From positions 1-31,005 of the forward strand of contig JAPUKI010000389.1 of NCBI GenBank assembly GCA_027295745.1: DNA of 31,005 bases, written 5' to 3'. The stretch is from Acidobacteriota bacterium. GTDB taxonomy: Bacteria; Acidobacteriota; UBA6911; RPQK01; JADFOI01. Made by a program: the position numbers and the translations under genes. Position 1 is the first letter of the stretch. The number at the start of each line of letters is the position of its first letter. Positions 22,687 through 30,368 of this stretch are shown piece after piece. The notes under the pieces were generated by a model. It was not told where the DNA came from. It did no database searches and saw only the letters and a list, made by a program, of their open reading frames with translations.

Positions 22687-23434
22687 CCGCCCAAGCTTCA
22701 AAGCCGCCTGAGAGGGTGAAGACGTTTTGGAATCCCTGCGTTCTTAAGAACTGGGTCGTCGTCAGACTCCTCTCGCCATGCTGGCAGTAAACAATGATCT
22801 GGCGATCTCGGGGCCAACTGCTGACGATTTCCTGCCCCAGCTTCTCATCCACCATCAGGGCACCTTCGATCTTTCCCTTCTCGACTTCAGAAGGCATCCG
22901 CAGATCCAGAAGAGTCAGCTCGGAGTTAGCGGAGATCTTCTCCCGGGCTTCCTCCACCGTCATCTGCAGCTCATTCAGGGGATCGAAGATCTCGGCCGAT
23001 TCATCGATCTCTTCCCCGCAGTACCTGTTGTAGGCGCTGGTCAGCATCTTTGTGAGAGCCTCCGCCGTCTGACCCTCTACTTGATGTCTTTCGATCATGT
23101 GCACGAGTCGGCCGTCGCGGAACAGAGCCATGCAGGGGGAAGAGGGAGCATACCCGACGAAACATTCTCTGGCCCGATCCACAGCTTCCACGTCGTTGCC
23201 TGCAAAGGCCGTGGCCAGATTTTGGGGAAGGATCTCATTCTTCAAGGATTCAATGAGTGCAGGCCTGGCTATACCGGCGGCACAGCCACAGATGGAATTA
23301 ATGAAGATCAGATTAGTTGTCTCCTTTTGCCCCACCAGGGCATCCACATCTTCGGCGCTGCTCAATTCCTTGAAACCAGCCTGGGTCATTTCATCGCGCA
23401 TGGGCTGAACCATCACGGGATCGTACATAAGCAA
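22673..23434 (-). CDS. Bacilliredoxin (BrxA/BrxB family) fused to a rhodanese domain
   Basis: 253 residues, two domains. Residues 3-140 match BrxA/BrxB (YphP/YqiW) proteins, which reduce bacillithiol-protein mixed disulfides: YDPVMVQPMRDEMTQAGF, then FINSICGCAAGIARPAL with the CGC active site (C49, C51), and YAPSSPCMALFRDG. Residues 155-250 form a rhodanese domain with active-site Cys217 in YCQHGERS and LSGGFEAWA near the end. Known bacilliredoxins are about 145 residues and single-domain, so the fusion is notable; it suggests persulfide or low-molecular-weight-thiol chemistry (inference). AGGAGG stands nine bases before the ATG at 23434. Probably co-transcribed with the Rieske gene 36 bases upstream. 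Confidence 0.88.
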   Translation of the reverse strand: MLMYDPVMVQPMRDEMTQAGFKELSSAEDVDALVGQKETTNLIFINSICGCAAGIARPALIESLKNEILPQNLATAFAGNDVEAVDRARECFVGYAPSSPCMALFRDGRLVHMIERHQVEGQTAEALTKMLTSAYNRYCGEEIDESAEIFDPLNELQMTVEEAREKISANSELTLLDLRMPSEVEKGKIEGALMVDEKLGQEIVSSWPRDRQIIVYCQHGERSLTTTQFLRTQGFQNVFTLSGGFEAWAAAES

Positions 23435-23450
23435 ATTCCTCCTTTATTCG

Positions 23451-23465
23451 GTCTAAACATTAGAC
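23451..23465. promoter_or_regulatory. Short palindrome between the Rieske and bacilliredoxin genes
   Basis: GTCTAA-ACA-TTAGAC, a perfect interrupted palindrome located between the two genes, upstream of the ribosome site of the bacilliredoxin gene. Size and symmetry fit a regulator site or a small attenuating hairpin; the cognate regulator is unknown. Confidence 0.35.
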
Positions 23466-23470
23466 GAAAC

Positions 23471-23782
23471 TTAGGGTAACTCTATCTTGATATCATCGCC
23501 TTCGACGAGCACCTTATAGGTTCCGACGCCATCCTGAGCGGGTGCCCGCACCACATTACCCGTCTCGAGATCGAACTGAGCACCGTGCCAGGGGCAGGTC
23601 ACGCTGGTAGAACTCACCTCTCCCTGCGACAGAGAGCCTCCAACGTGAGTGCAGGTATCGTCGATGGCGTAGTAAGTTCCCTCAACGTTGAAGAGGGCGA
23701 TCTTCTGCCCATTCACCTCAACACAGAGGGCGTCACCAGGCTTCAAATCCTGCTTCGCTGCTACTTTAGTCGCTTCTCCCAT
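23471..23782 (-). CDS. Rieske-type 2Fe-2S ferredoxin (non-haem iron / NirD-like small subunit)
   Basis: 103 residues, a soluble small Rieske protein. Cluster ligands are clear: C44 and H46 in CTHVGGSLSQG, C63 and H66 in CPWHGAQFD. No membrane anchor or signal peptide, so it is a cytosolic electron carrier, as used with ring-hydroxylating dioxygenases or nitrite reductase, but no such partner is nearby. GGAGGA lies seven bases before the ATG. First gene of a two-gene unit with the bacilliredoxin-rhodanese fusion, which may point to a redox function. Confidence 0.92.
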   Translation of the reverse strand: MGEATKVAAKQDLKPGDALCVEVNGQKIALFNVEGTYYAIDDTCTHVGGSLSQGEVSSTSVTCPWHGAQFDLETGNVVRAPAQDGVGTYKVLVEGDDIKIELP

Positions 23783-23799
23783 TTTTTAGTCCTCCTGAT

Positions 23800-23850
23800 T
23801 TACTTTTTATACCAATATATCGAAAATCTCATCCTGGGGGAAGCGGGAAA
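23800..23850 (-). promoter_or_regulatory. Possible promoter of the Rieske-bacilliredoxin unit
   Basis: The AT-rich 76-base gap before the Rieske gene carries -10-like hexamers on the minus strand, TATAAA (complement of 23806-23811) and TATATT (complement of 23814-23819). No convincing -35 partner was found. Confidence 0.3.
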
Positions 23851-23858
23851 CTGAGAAT

Positions 23859-24866
23859 TCATGGATCCAGGGCTGTAGGAGTAAAAGAAAACCAATGGAC
23901 GATGCCATCAGAGCTCACACGGCGCGTGCCCTGAACGTGCTCACGCTTCTGCCTGAACTTTTGTCGAAGGCACCACACTTCACGATAAGCCGGCAGAGAA
24001 CTCCACTCGAAGAGCAGGACATAGGCAAGAATGCCCACATCCCGCATCCACATATGGGGAAAGCAGCGTCTTCGCACCGCTGAGTCGAGGTTCTTCATCC
24101 GCATCAGATAGCGGTTTTTGAGGGAATGGTAATTAATGAGTGGGGGGAGCTGTTTCCTGCCCCGGGGGAGCACCCGACGGCAATGCAGGGCCTCAGCTCG
24201 CGGTTCGTAAACCGCCCTCCAACCTCGCAGCTGAGCCCTCCAGGCCAGATCTGCGTCTTCACGATAGGCAAAGAAGTCTTCATCCAGATACTCATCCCCC
24301 AGGCGCAAATCCTCCAACATTTCTTTTCTGCATAAGAGGGTCGCTCCGGTGATACCGAAAACGAGTTGACGAAGATCATACTGTCCGCGGTCTTCTTCTT
24401 CACTGCCCCGGTCAAAATGTCTTTGAGAAGGAGTGAAGAACATCCCGGTGCTATCCAGAACTGGAAAGGCCTCCCGAAAAACCTGGCGTCCTTCCGTATT
24501 CATCCGATACAGTTTTCCCCCTGCCATCCCGGCATTTTCAACCTCATTCAGGGCCCCCACAAGCACCTCCAGATAGTTGAGCTGCAAAATGACGTCTGCA
24601 TTGAGAAGCAGGGCAGTGTCGAAATCCTCACCCAGAAGGTTGTGGTTGTGGCCAAAACTGTAGCCGCGATTTTCCGTCGATTCATGCAATTGGACTCCAT
24701 AGCTGCGAGCAATGTCTAGAGTCCCATCGTGAGAATCGTTATCAAAGAGCTTCACACGCACATCAATGGTTTGTCTTTGCACCGCCTCCAGGCAACGAGC
24801 TAGAAAAGACTCGTCATTGTATGTGACCAGGCTCACCAGGACCGGACCTCTGCTTGCGGTGTTCAT
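23859..24866 (-). CDS. Glycosyltransferase family 2 (rhamnosyltransferase-like)
   Basis: 335 residues from the ATG at 24866. GT-A fold: VSLVTYNDESFLARCLEAV at the start, nucleotide-binding FDNDSHDGT (about 40), the DxD-like ALLLNADVIL (about 85-95), GITGATLLCRKEML and DEDFFAYREDADLAWRAQLRGW (acceptor/catalytic region), as in WcaA/rhamnosyltransferase-type GT2 enzymes. It transfers a sugar onto the growing surface polysaccharide; donor and acceptor are unknown. The start is fixed by an ATGA overlap with the upstream GT2 gene; an upstream in-frame start at 24917 is rejected. Last gene of the polysaccharide operon. Confidence 0.9.
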   Translation of the reverse strand: MNTASRGPVLVSLVTYNDESFLARCLEAVQRQTIDVRVKLFDNDSHDGTLDIARSYGVQLHESTENRGYSFGHNHNLLGEDFDTALLLNADVILQLNYLEVLVGALNEVENAGMAGGKLYRMNTEGRQVFREAFPVLDSTGMFFTPSQRHFDRGSEEEDRGQYDLRQLVFGITGATLLCRKEMLEDLRLGDEYLDEDFFAYREDADLAWRAQLRGWRAVYEPRAEALHCRRVLPRGRKQLPPLINYHSLKNRYLMRMKNLDSAVRRRCFPHMWMRDVGILAYVLLFEWSSLPAYREVWCLRQKFRQKREHVQGTRRVSSDGIVHWFSFTPTALDP

Positions 24867-25738
24867 CTTGATTTCAACAGCCGCCTGATCCACATTCCAG
24901 TTTGGACGGGAAGCCACAGCAGCGGATAGAGACGGGCATGATGCTTTTTCAGGTATCTGAGCAGATTTTGGTAAAAGATTCCAACAAAACCCGCATAACT
25001 CAGTGTTTCTAACGCCAGTCCGCCTCGGTGGATCATGGGCAAGTCAGGAAAATAGAAAATCTGCCACCCGCAGCCCTGGAGTCGCTTGCAATAATCGACA
25101 TCCTCAAACCAGGCCGGATAAAATCTGGTATCGAACCCACCCAGTTCCTTCCAGGCCTCCTTGCGAAGCAACCAGGCAGCCGCAGCCGGCTGCTCAGAGT
25201 CCAATTTTCGCACGCCCCGGGAAGAGGACCCACCGACTGCATTCGACTTGCGCCTCAGGGATCCACTGCCAAGCCCTGGCATGAGCTCATCGATAAAGAG
25301 TGCATCGGACAATACACTTTTCCAGCTGGGAAAGGGGCGAAGCTGAAAGGCGCTCTGTGATTTTCCCTCTGGATCCTCCAGTGCACCACAAACGATGGCA
25401 GCTCGGGGCCTCTTCTTCATCTCCTGGTAGAGCTTCCGAACGCTGTCTGGGAGCACTTCCACATCCGGGTTGAACAGCAAGATGAAAGCGGAGCTGCTTC
25501 GAGAGATGCCTTCATTGGCTCCACCAGCAAAACCCTGATTCTCCGGGAGAGACAGGATCTGGACACCAGGAGTGTTCTCGAGCCCACCCAGGCTGGAGTC
25601 GCTGGAGGCATTATCCACAACCCAGATTTCTTCCAACTCATCTTTTAAGGGGAGGAGAGAAGTCAGCAGACGCGCCAGGTAGGTCCCGCTGTTCCAATTC
25701 ACGATGACCACGCTCAGATCCATCAGCAAACGCCTCAT
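24863..25738 (-). CDS. Glycosyltransferase family 2
   Basis: About 286-291 residues. N-terminal GT-A motifs LSVVIVNWNSGTYLARLL and VVDNASSDSSL, the DxD-type FILLFNPDVEVLPDS (about 100-115), then AWLLRKEAWKELGGFDTRFYPAWFEDVDYCKRLQ near 205-240, typical of rhamnosyltransferase-like GT2 proteins. A hydrophobic/basic C-terminus may contact the inner membrane. The ATG at 25738 is seven bases after the MerR gene stop; a second ATG at 25723, just before the conserved domain, is equally plausible. Coupled to the next GT2 gene by ATGA. Linkage formed cannot be deduced. Confidence 0.9.
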   Translation of the reverse strand: MRRLLMDLSVVIVNWNSGTYLARLLTSLLPLKDELEEIWVVDNASSDSSLGGLENTPGVQILSLPENQGFAGGANEGISRSSSAFILLFNPDVEVLPDSVRKLYQEMKKRPRAAIVCGALEDPEGKSQSAFQLRPFPSWKSVLSDALFIDELMPGLGSGSLRRKSNAVGGSSSRGVRKLDSEQPAAAAWLLRKEAWKELGGFDTRFYPAWFEDVDYCKRLQGCGWQIFYFPDLPMIHRGGLALETLSYAGFVGIFYQNLLRYLKKHHARLYPLLWLPVQTGMWIRRLLKSR

Positions 25739-25745
25739 TGATGAA

Positions 25746-26705
25746 TTAGTGCCCCCTCAAGTTCTGGAGCTCCTCACCCAGTTGGGTAACCCCCTGCAGA
25801 TGCCTTGCTCCGATCTCCTGGACAACTTCACGGTAGCTCCAGGCAGATCTGCCGCCCACCAGCAATGAGATAGGATCCTCCAAATGGCGGCGGAGCTTCC
25901 CCAGCTCTTCCGGCAGCTGGGGGTCATCAGGCGGATAAACAATGCTGAGATCAACCGCTCGAGCTCCCTTCTGCTGGGCCGCAGCTGCGATTTCTTCAGC
26001 CGAGAGGCTGGTACCCAGATAAGTAACACACCAGCCCAGCGATGCAGCTGTGGCAGCCACCATCCGAGCACCCACCTCGTGAAATTGTCGCACAGGTGTT
26101 GCAACCACCAATTGAGGCGCCCCTTCCGGCACCTCACATCCCGCTGGCAGCCCCGACAGAAACGAACACGTGACCGCACAGGCCATATGCTCATGGGCCA
26201 CCCTCAGAGATCCCTGGTCCCACTGCTCCCCGACCTCTTCCATCAATGGGACCAGGACACCTTCCATGAGCTGAGGTTGACTTAAGTCGACCGCGGCAGG
26301 TTCGAGCAGGATCGCCAGCTCACCGGCCTCGAGTTCCTGAACGGCCCACAGGCAGGCAGCTAAATGCTGCTCGGCATTCGCTTTCTGAACAACCTCCTGG
26401 CGAGTTCTGAGGTGCGGGGTGGCGCTTCGATCTGCCACCACCAATTCCTCCAGCTCCGCATGATTGAGCTGAGCCACCTGAGAGATTCTGCGCCCACCTT
26501 CAATCGCCTGACGCAAGAAAAGAAGTTTTTCTATGTCTGCATCCGAGTAAACGCGCCGATTTCCAGAGGACCGGGCAGGACTCACTGCACTGTAGCGCTT
26601 TTCCCAGGCACGCAGGACATCCGGTTTCAAACCTGTGCGCCGGAACACCACGCCAATGGGATGACGGGGTTGGTGGTAAAGCGAGTCAGTCGGCTGTGAG
26701 CTCAT
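25746..26705 (-). CDS. MerR-family transcriptional regulator with CarH/LitR-type cobalamin-binding domain
   Basis: About 319 residues from the ATG at 26705 (GAGGA eight bases before); an ATG at 26720 is also open. Numbering from 26720: MerR winged helix (21-90, GVVFRRTGLKPDVLRAWEKRYSAV, NRRVYSDADIEKL), a four-helix cap (about 110-195), and a Rossmann B12 domain (about 203-320). The cap carries W167, then nine residues, then E177-H178, the W-x9-EH motif of adenosylcobalamin photoreceptors. H214 in VRQFHEVGARM matches the lower axial His of CarH, 36 residues after H178 (35 in CarH). Such proteins repress their targets as tetramers in the dark and dissociate in light. It lies between two glycosyltransferase genes with overlaps, inside the operon. 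Confidence 0.9.
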   Translation of the reverse strand: MSSQPTDSLYHQPRHPIGVVFRRTGLKPDVLRAWEKRYSAVSPARSSGNRRVYSDADIEKLLFLRQAIEGGRRISQVAQLNHAELEELVVADRSATPHLRTRQEVVQKANAEQHLAACLWAVQELEAGELAILLEPAAVDLSQPQLMEGVLVPLMEEVGEQWDQGSLRVAHEHMACAVTCSFLSGLPAGCEVPEGAPQLVVATPVRQFHEVGARMVAATAASLGWCVTYLGTSLSAEEIAAAAQQKGARAVDLSIVYPPDDPQLPEELGKLRRHLEDPISLLVGGRSAWSYREVVQEIGARHLQGVTQLGEELQNLRGH

Positions 26706-27807
26706 AGAAGATGTCCTCATATTGAGTCACCACTGCTTCCCAATTGTAGGAATCCTGCACCCGTCGCTGCGCCCGCTCCCGGTATTGTTCGTATTGGTGA
26801 GGTCGGGAGCAGACCCGCAGCATCAACCGGGCCAGTGACTTCGAATCGTTGAAAGGATAGAGAAAACCTGCCTCGCCGAGAACCTCACGATTCTCCGGTG
26901 TCTCGTTGACCAGCACCAGGCAACCCACTCCCATTGCCTCAATGAGGGCAGGATGAGTCCCCCCCACCTCGGTTGCGTGAATGTAGCACAGACAGTGGGA
27001 AAGCAATTCACGGTAGCCCACACCGTAGATGGCTCCAGGCAGAAGAACCTTCCTGCCCTCGGCCAGGCGATTCAGCTCGCGGATATAATCTTCAGCATAG
27101 GGCGCATCTCCCACCACAACCAGTGGGTAGTCCAGACCGGATTCGATATAAGACCGGATCACCAGATGGGCATTGTTCTCGGGTTCAAGCCGGCTGACGT
27201 AGAGAAGATAATTTCGAGGTGTCAGCCCCAGGGATTGCACTGCTTCGAGGCTTTTGCACTCTTGCACGGGTGCTCCATAAGGGATAAACGGGGAACGAAA
27301 TCCATACTCTCTCAAGTAGTATTGTTGAACGGAACGAGCGTCGGTCACCGCCCGATCAGGGAGTAGTGTGGACAAGAACTCATTCAACCGATAGTAGGTC
27401 TTGCCCAGACGGTTCCACTTCTTCCTGAGGCGCTCGATTCCATCGACGTTCAGCACCACTTTCTGCCCGGTGAGTGTCGGGATCCAGCAAAAACAGGCAT
27501 TGGCGGCATTACAGATCAAGATCACGTCATAGGGCTTGAAGAGAGCCGCCAAAACGGAGAGAAATGTGTGGGTGACTGTCTCCAGATATTTCGTCTGCAC
27601 ACAAGGAAGTGGGCAGATATTCACCCCACGATAGGAGCGCAAGTCAGGATCGACAAAGTGAGAGCGCCCGTAGACAGTGACCCGGTGTCCCCGCTCTACC
27701 AGACGAGTGGAAAGTTCCTCAGCAAAGGTTTCAAAACCTCCATAATTGGCAGGAATTCCACGGGTTCCCAGCAGTGCAATATTAAGCGCCTTTTTCCTGT
27801 CCGCCAT
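26686..27807 (-). CDS. Glycosyltransferase family 4 with DUF1972 N-terminus
   Basis: About 373 residues. The N-terminal ALLGTRGIPANYGGFETFAEELSTRL is the DUF1972 signature of rhamnosyltransferase-like GT4 enzymes. A GT-B fold follows, with VLNVDGIERLRKKWNRLG in the middle and a C-terminal donor-binding lobe (LLYVSRLEPENNAHLVI, then a Glu-rich segment TEVGGTHPALIEAMGVGCLVL). It probably adds a deoxysugar or hexose to the lipid-linked repeat. Starts at 27807 or 27816; both overlap the end of the O-antigen ligase gene. The 3' end overlaps the regulator gene by about 20 bases. Confidence 0.9.
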   Translation of the reverse strand: MADRKKALNIALLGTRGIPANYGGFETFAEELSTRLVERGHRVTVYGRSHFVDPDLRSYRGVNICPLPCVQTKYLETVTHTFLSVLAALFKPYDVILICNAANACFCWIPTLTGQKVVLNVDGIERLRKKWNRLGKTYYRLNEFLSTLLPDRAVTDARSVQQYYLREYGFRSPFIPYGAPVQECKSLEAVQSLGLTPRNYLLYVSRLEPENNAHLVIRSYIESGLDYPLVVVGDAPYAEDYIRELNRLAEGRKVLLPGAIYGVGYRELLSHCLCYIHATEVGGTHPALIEAMGVGCLVLVNETPENREVLGEAGFLYPFNDSKSLARLMLRVCSRPHQYEQYRERAQRRVQDSYNWEAVVTQYEDIFYELTAD

Positions 27808-29047
27808 GGACCACATAGGGAATCGTAATGAAAAACAGAAGCAGGATCAGGATCTCCGAGTCACCGAAATTATACTCAAACAAACCCGCCAGCAAAAACG
27901 CTACCAGCACCCCGATTCCGCTCATGGCTAGGCATGACAGAAAGCGATCGGAAGCTGGATCTCGAAAGAAACGAGCGAAATCCCAAAACAGGCGAACCCA
28001 CAGCGCCACCCAGATCAAGAGAGTGATCACCCCCATTTCAGCGGCGATCTGCAGGAAATTGTTGTGAAGATGTTGATAGAGCCAGGTTTCAAATTCGTCC
28101 GTTTCATTGTAATCCTGATAGCGACGAGACACCATGTTGGGCCCCAAACCCGTCCAGGGATGAGCTACGATCATATTCTTGGCGGTAAGCAGCAACTCCA
28201 TGCGACCACGCGTGGTGGTATCAGTCAGGTCAAAACTGGAATAGAAACGTTCTTTCAAACCACTGGGGAGAGCAAAAAACAGCGCTATCAGGATGAGGAT
28301 GGCAGCCAGAAGCCATCTGACCCGATAAACCGATAAGAGCAGCAAAAGCCCGCCCATGGTCCCCAGCCAGGCACTACGAGTGTGGGTCAGAACCAGGACA
28401 AAAAGAAGAAGGGCCAGCAGTACGCTCCCGGCCCCCAGGGAGAGGACTTCCCGACTCAGCCAGCCCATGCGCTCGCCCTTTTCCGCTTCTTGAGAAGTCC
28501 CATCCTGTCCTCCAGCCAAGGTTTGGGGCAGCTGATAGAACAAGAGATACCCCCCTAGCGCGACTGAAACCAGCATCAATTGTCCCGAGAAGGTCATCCA
28601 GTGTCCCATGAAGCCGTCGATACGATTGACCAGATTGATGTCCAGCAGCCAGAAATACTGCAGGATCCCGTACCCTGCACTGATTCCCAGAACCATGACC
28701 ATCGCTTTGAGAGCGTACTCAACCCGCTCTCGATTCAGATAAGTGAAGATCAAAAAGACGTAGAAAAACTTGATGAATTTCTTCAAGTACAAGGCACTGA
28801 TGAGGACATCGCTGGAAAAGACGATAGCAATCAAGACGGCTGCCAAAAATGCCCACAAAAAGGCGATGAAAGGAGGGGCCTTCAGACTCAGTTTTCTGCG
28901 TTTCCAGCAGTGGACCAGCCAGAGTAGGATAGAAATGCCAAACAAGATATCCGAGACAGCGATCGACAGCAGAGAGCTCACCACCCCGCCCATAAGAGCG
29001 AGGGAAATCCACCGCTCCCAGATCAGATCATCCGTAGTGTGGGTCAC
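27782..29047 (-). CDS. O-antigen ligase / polymerase-like membrane protein (Wzy_C family)
   Basis: 421 residues with about eleven to twelve hydrophobic segments, an integral inner-membrane protein. The Wzy_C region is visible: LTHTRSAWLGTMGGLLLLLSVY (about 225-245), a large periplasmic loop with MIVAHPWTGLGPNMVSRRY and LHNNFLQIAAEMGVITLLIWV. This family contains WaaL ligases and Wzy polymerases, which cannot be told apart from sequence alone. It polymerises or ligates the glycan built by the neighbouring glycosyltransferases. Gap of 27 bases after the dehydrogenase gene; the 3' end overlaps the GT4 gene. Confidence 0.88.
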   Translation of the reverse strand: MTHTTDDLIWERWISLALMGGVVSSLLSIAVSDILFGISILLWLVHCWKRRKLSLKAPPFIAFLWAFLAAVLIAIVFSSDVLISALYLKKFIKFFYVFLIFTYLNRERVEYALKAMVMVLGISAGYGILQYFWLLDINLVNRIDGFMGHWMTFSGQLMLVSVALGGYLLFYQLPQTLAGGQDGTSQEAEKGERMGWLSREVLSLGAGSVLLALLLFVLVLTHTRSAWLGTMGGLLLLLSVYRVRWLLAAILILIALFFALPSGLKERFYSSFDLTDTTTRGRMELLLTAKNMIVAHPWTGLGPNMVSRRYQDYNETDEFETWLYQHLHNNFLQIAAEMGVITLLIWVALWVRLFWDFARFFRDPASDRFLSCLAMSGIGVLVAFLLAGLFEYNFGDSEILILLLFFITIPYVVHGGQEKGA

Positions 29048-29074
29048 TTTTCTAATGCTGCCATTCTGTTTTCA

Positions 29075-30367
29075 TCAAAGCTTAACGAGGGTATCGAAAG
29101 CTTCTCTGAAGACGTTTCGAGTATCGAAAACTAACTGTGCCGATTCCTGGATCATCTTGTAATCGAAACTAGAATGATCGGTCACCATCACCACCAGGTC
29201 GTATCCCTTAATCTTAGCTGGACTCAGAGACACTGATTTCTTCACAACTTCATCAAAGCGCAGTTGTGAAACATAGGGGTCAGAGTAGTCCACTTGGGCC
29301 CCACCAAGCTCCAACAGCCGGATGATATCCAGGGCCGGGGACTCGCGCACATCGCTCACGTCTTTCTTATAGGTCAAGCCCATGATCAATACCTTTGTCC
29401 CGTTCACACACTTTCGATTTTGGTTGAGGACCGCCACCATTCGATGGACACAATATTCCGGCATCTGAGTGTTGACCTCACTGGCCAGTTCAATACAGCG
29501 GGCATTGTAGTTAAGCATCTTCAACTTCCAGGAGAGGTAGAGAGGATCAATGGGGATACAGTGTCCACCCAGTCCGGGACCGGGGAAAAACGGCATAAAT
29601 CCAAAAGGTTTTGTTGCGGCAGCTTCAATGACTTCCCAAACCGAGACTCCCAGCTTGTCGCACATAATGGTGATCTCGTTGACCAGTCCTATGTTCACGG
29701 CACGAAAGGTGTTCTCCAACAGTTTCACCATTTCAGCCGTGGCTGCCGAAGAGACTGGGATAACCGTATCGATGACTTGCTCGTAAAGAATCTTGGCCAT
29801 CTCGGTGCAGTGGGGGGTGATCCCGCCTACGATTTTGGGCGTGTTCCTGGTGGTGAACTTGAGGTTTCCTGGATCGACTCGCTCTGGAGAAAATCCCAGG
29901 AAGAGATCTTTTCCGACTTGAAACTTCTCACTTTCCAACTCCACCCTCAAAAGTTCATCCGTGGTGCCCGGATAGGAGGTGCTCTGTAAAATGATCAACA
30001 TATCCTTATGAAGGTGTTCCTTTACCTTTTTGGCCGCGTCAACCATATAGCTAATGTCGGGATCTCTGGTTTGTCGCAAAGGGGTTGGAACACACAGGAT
30101 GACACAATCCAACTGGGAGACGATTTGGTAGTCGGAGTGAGCCCTAAAGCACCCGGATGAGATAGCAGCCTGGACCATCTCATCCTTGACGTCCTCAATA
30201 TGAGACTTCCCTTGGTTAAGTTCCTTGACCATCTCATCATCCACATCGATGCCGTGCACCATGAATCCACTGCGCGCAAAGGCCATGGCCAGTGGCAGCC
30301 CGGCATAGCCAACACCCACCACGCCGATCTTCGCCCGCTTGGTCAGTATTTTTTCCTTTAATTCCAT
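29075..30367 (-). CDS. Nucleotide-sugar dehydrogenase, WbpA/UDP-N-acetylglucosamine 6-dehydrogenase type
   Basis: Oxidises C6 of a UDP-sugar to the uronic acid using NAD+. 430 residues: Rossmann motif IGVVGVGYAGLPLAMAFARSG (about 14-34), LGFSPERVDPGN, substrate-binding EMVKLLENTFRAVNIGLVNEI, and the catalytic Cys in PGPGLGGHCIPIDPLYL (about 265); C-terminal GLTYKKDVSDVRESPALDI. The pattern resembles WbpA (UDP-GlcNAc dehydrogenase) more than UDP-glucose dehydrogenase, and the adjoining WbpP-like epimerase supports a UDP-GlcNAc/GalNAc uronic acid route, but substrate remains inference. The ATG is one base after the epimerase stop. Confidence 0.9.
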   Translation of the reverse strand: MELKEKILTKRAKIGVVGVGYAGLPLAMAFARSGFMVHGIDVDDEMVKELNQGKSHIEDVKDEMVQAAISSGCFRAHSDYQIVSQLDCVILCVPTPLRQTRDPDISYMVDAAKKVKEHLHKDMLIILQSTSYPGTTDELLRVELESEKFQVGKDLFLGFSPERVDPGNLKFTTRNTPKIVGGITPHCTEMAKILYEQVIDTVIPVSSAATAEMVKLLENTFRAVNIGLVNEITIMCDKLGVSVWEVIEAAATKPFGFMPFFPGPGLGGHCIPIDPLYLSWKLKMLNYNARCIELASEVNTQMPEYCVHRMVAVLNQNRKCVNGTKVLIMGLTYKKDVSDVRESPALDIIRLLELGGAQVDYSDPYVSQLRFDEVVKKSVSLSPAKIKGYDLVVMVTDHSSFDYKMIQESAQLVFDTRNVFREAFDTLVKL

Positions 30368-30368
30368 G

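Noticed and set aside
22778..23479. 233-residue plus-strand opening opposite the bacilliredoxin-rhodanese gene
   Set aside because: Shadow of a gene with clear active-site motifs on the other strand.
24867..24917. Upstream start for the last GT2 gene
   Set aside because: It would overlap the preceding gene by more than 50 bases, while the ATG at 24866 gives a typical ATGA coupling.
29294..29989. 231-residue plus-strand opening opposite the nucleotide-sugar dehydrogenase
   Set aside because: Shadow of a conserved enzyme; no domain of its own.
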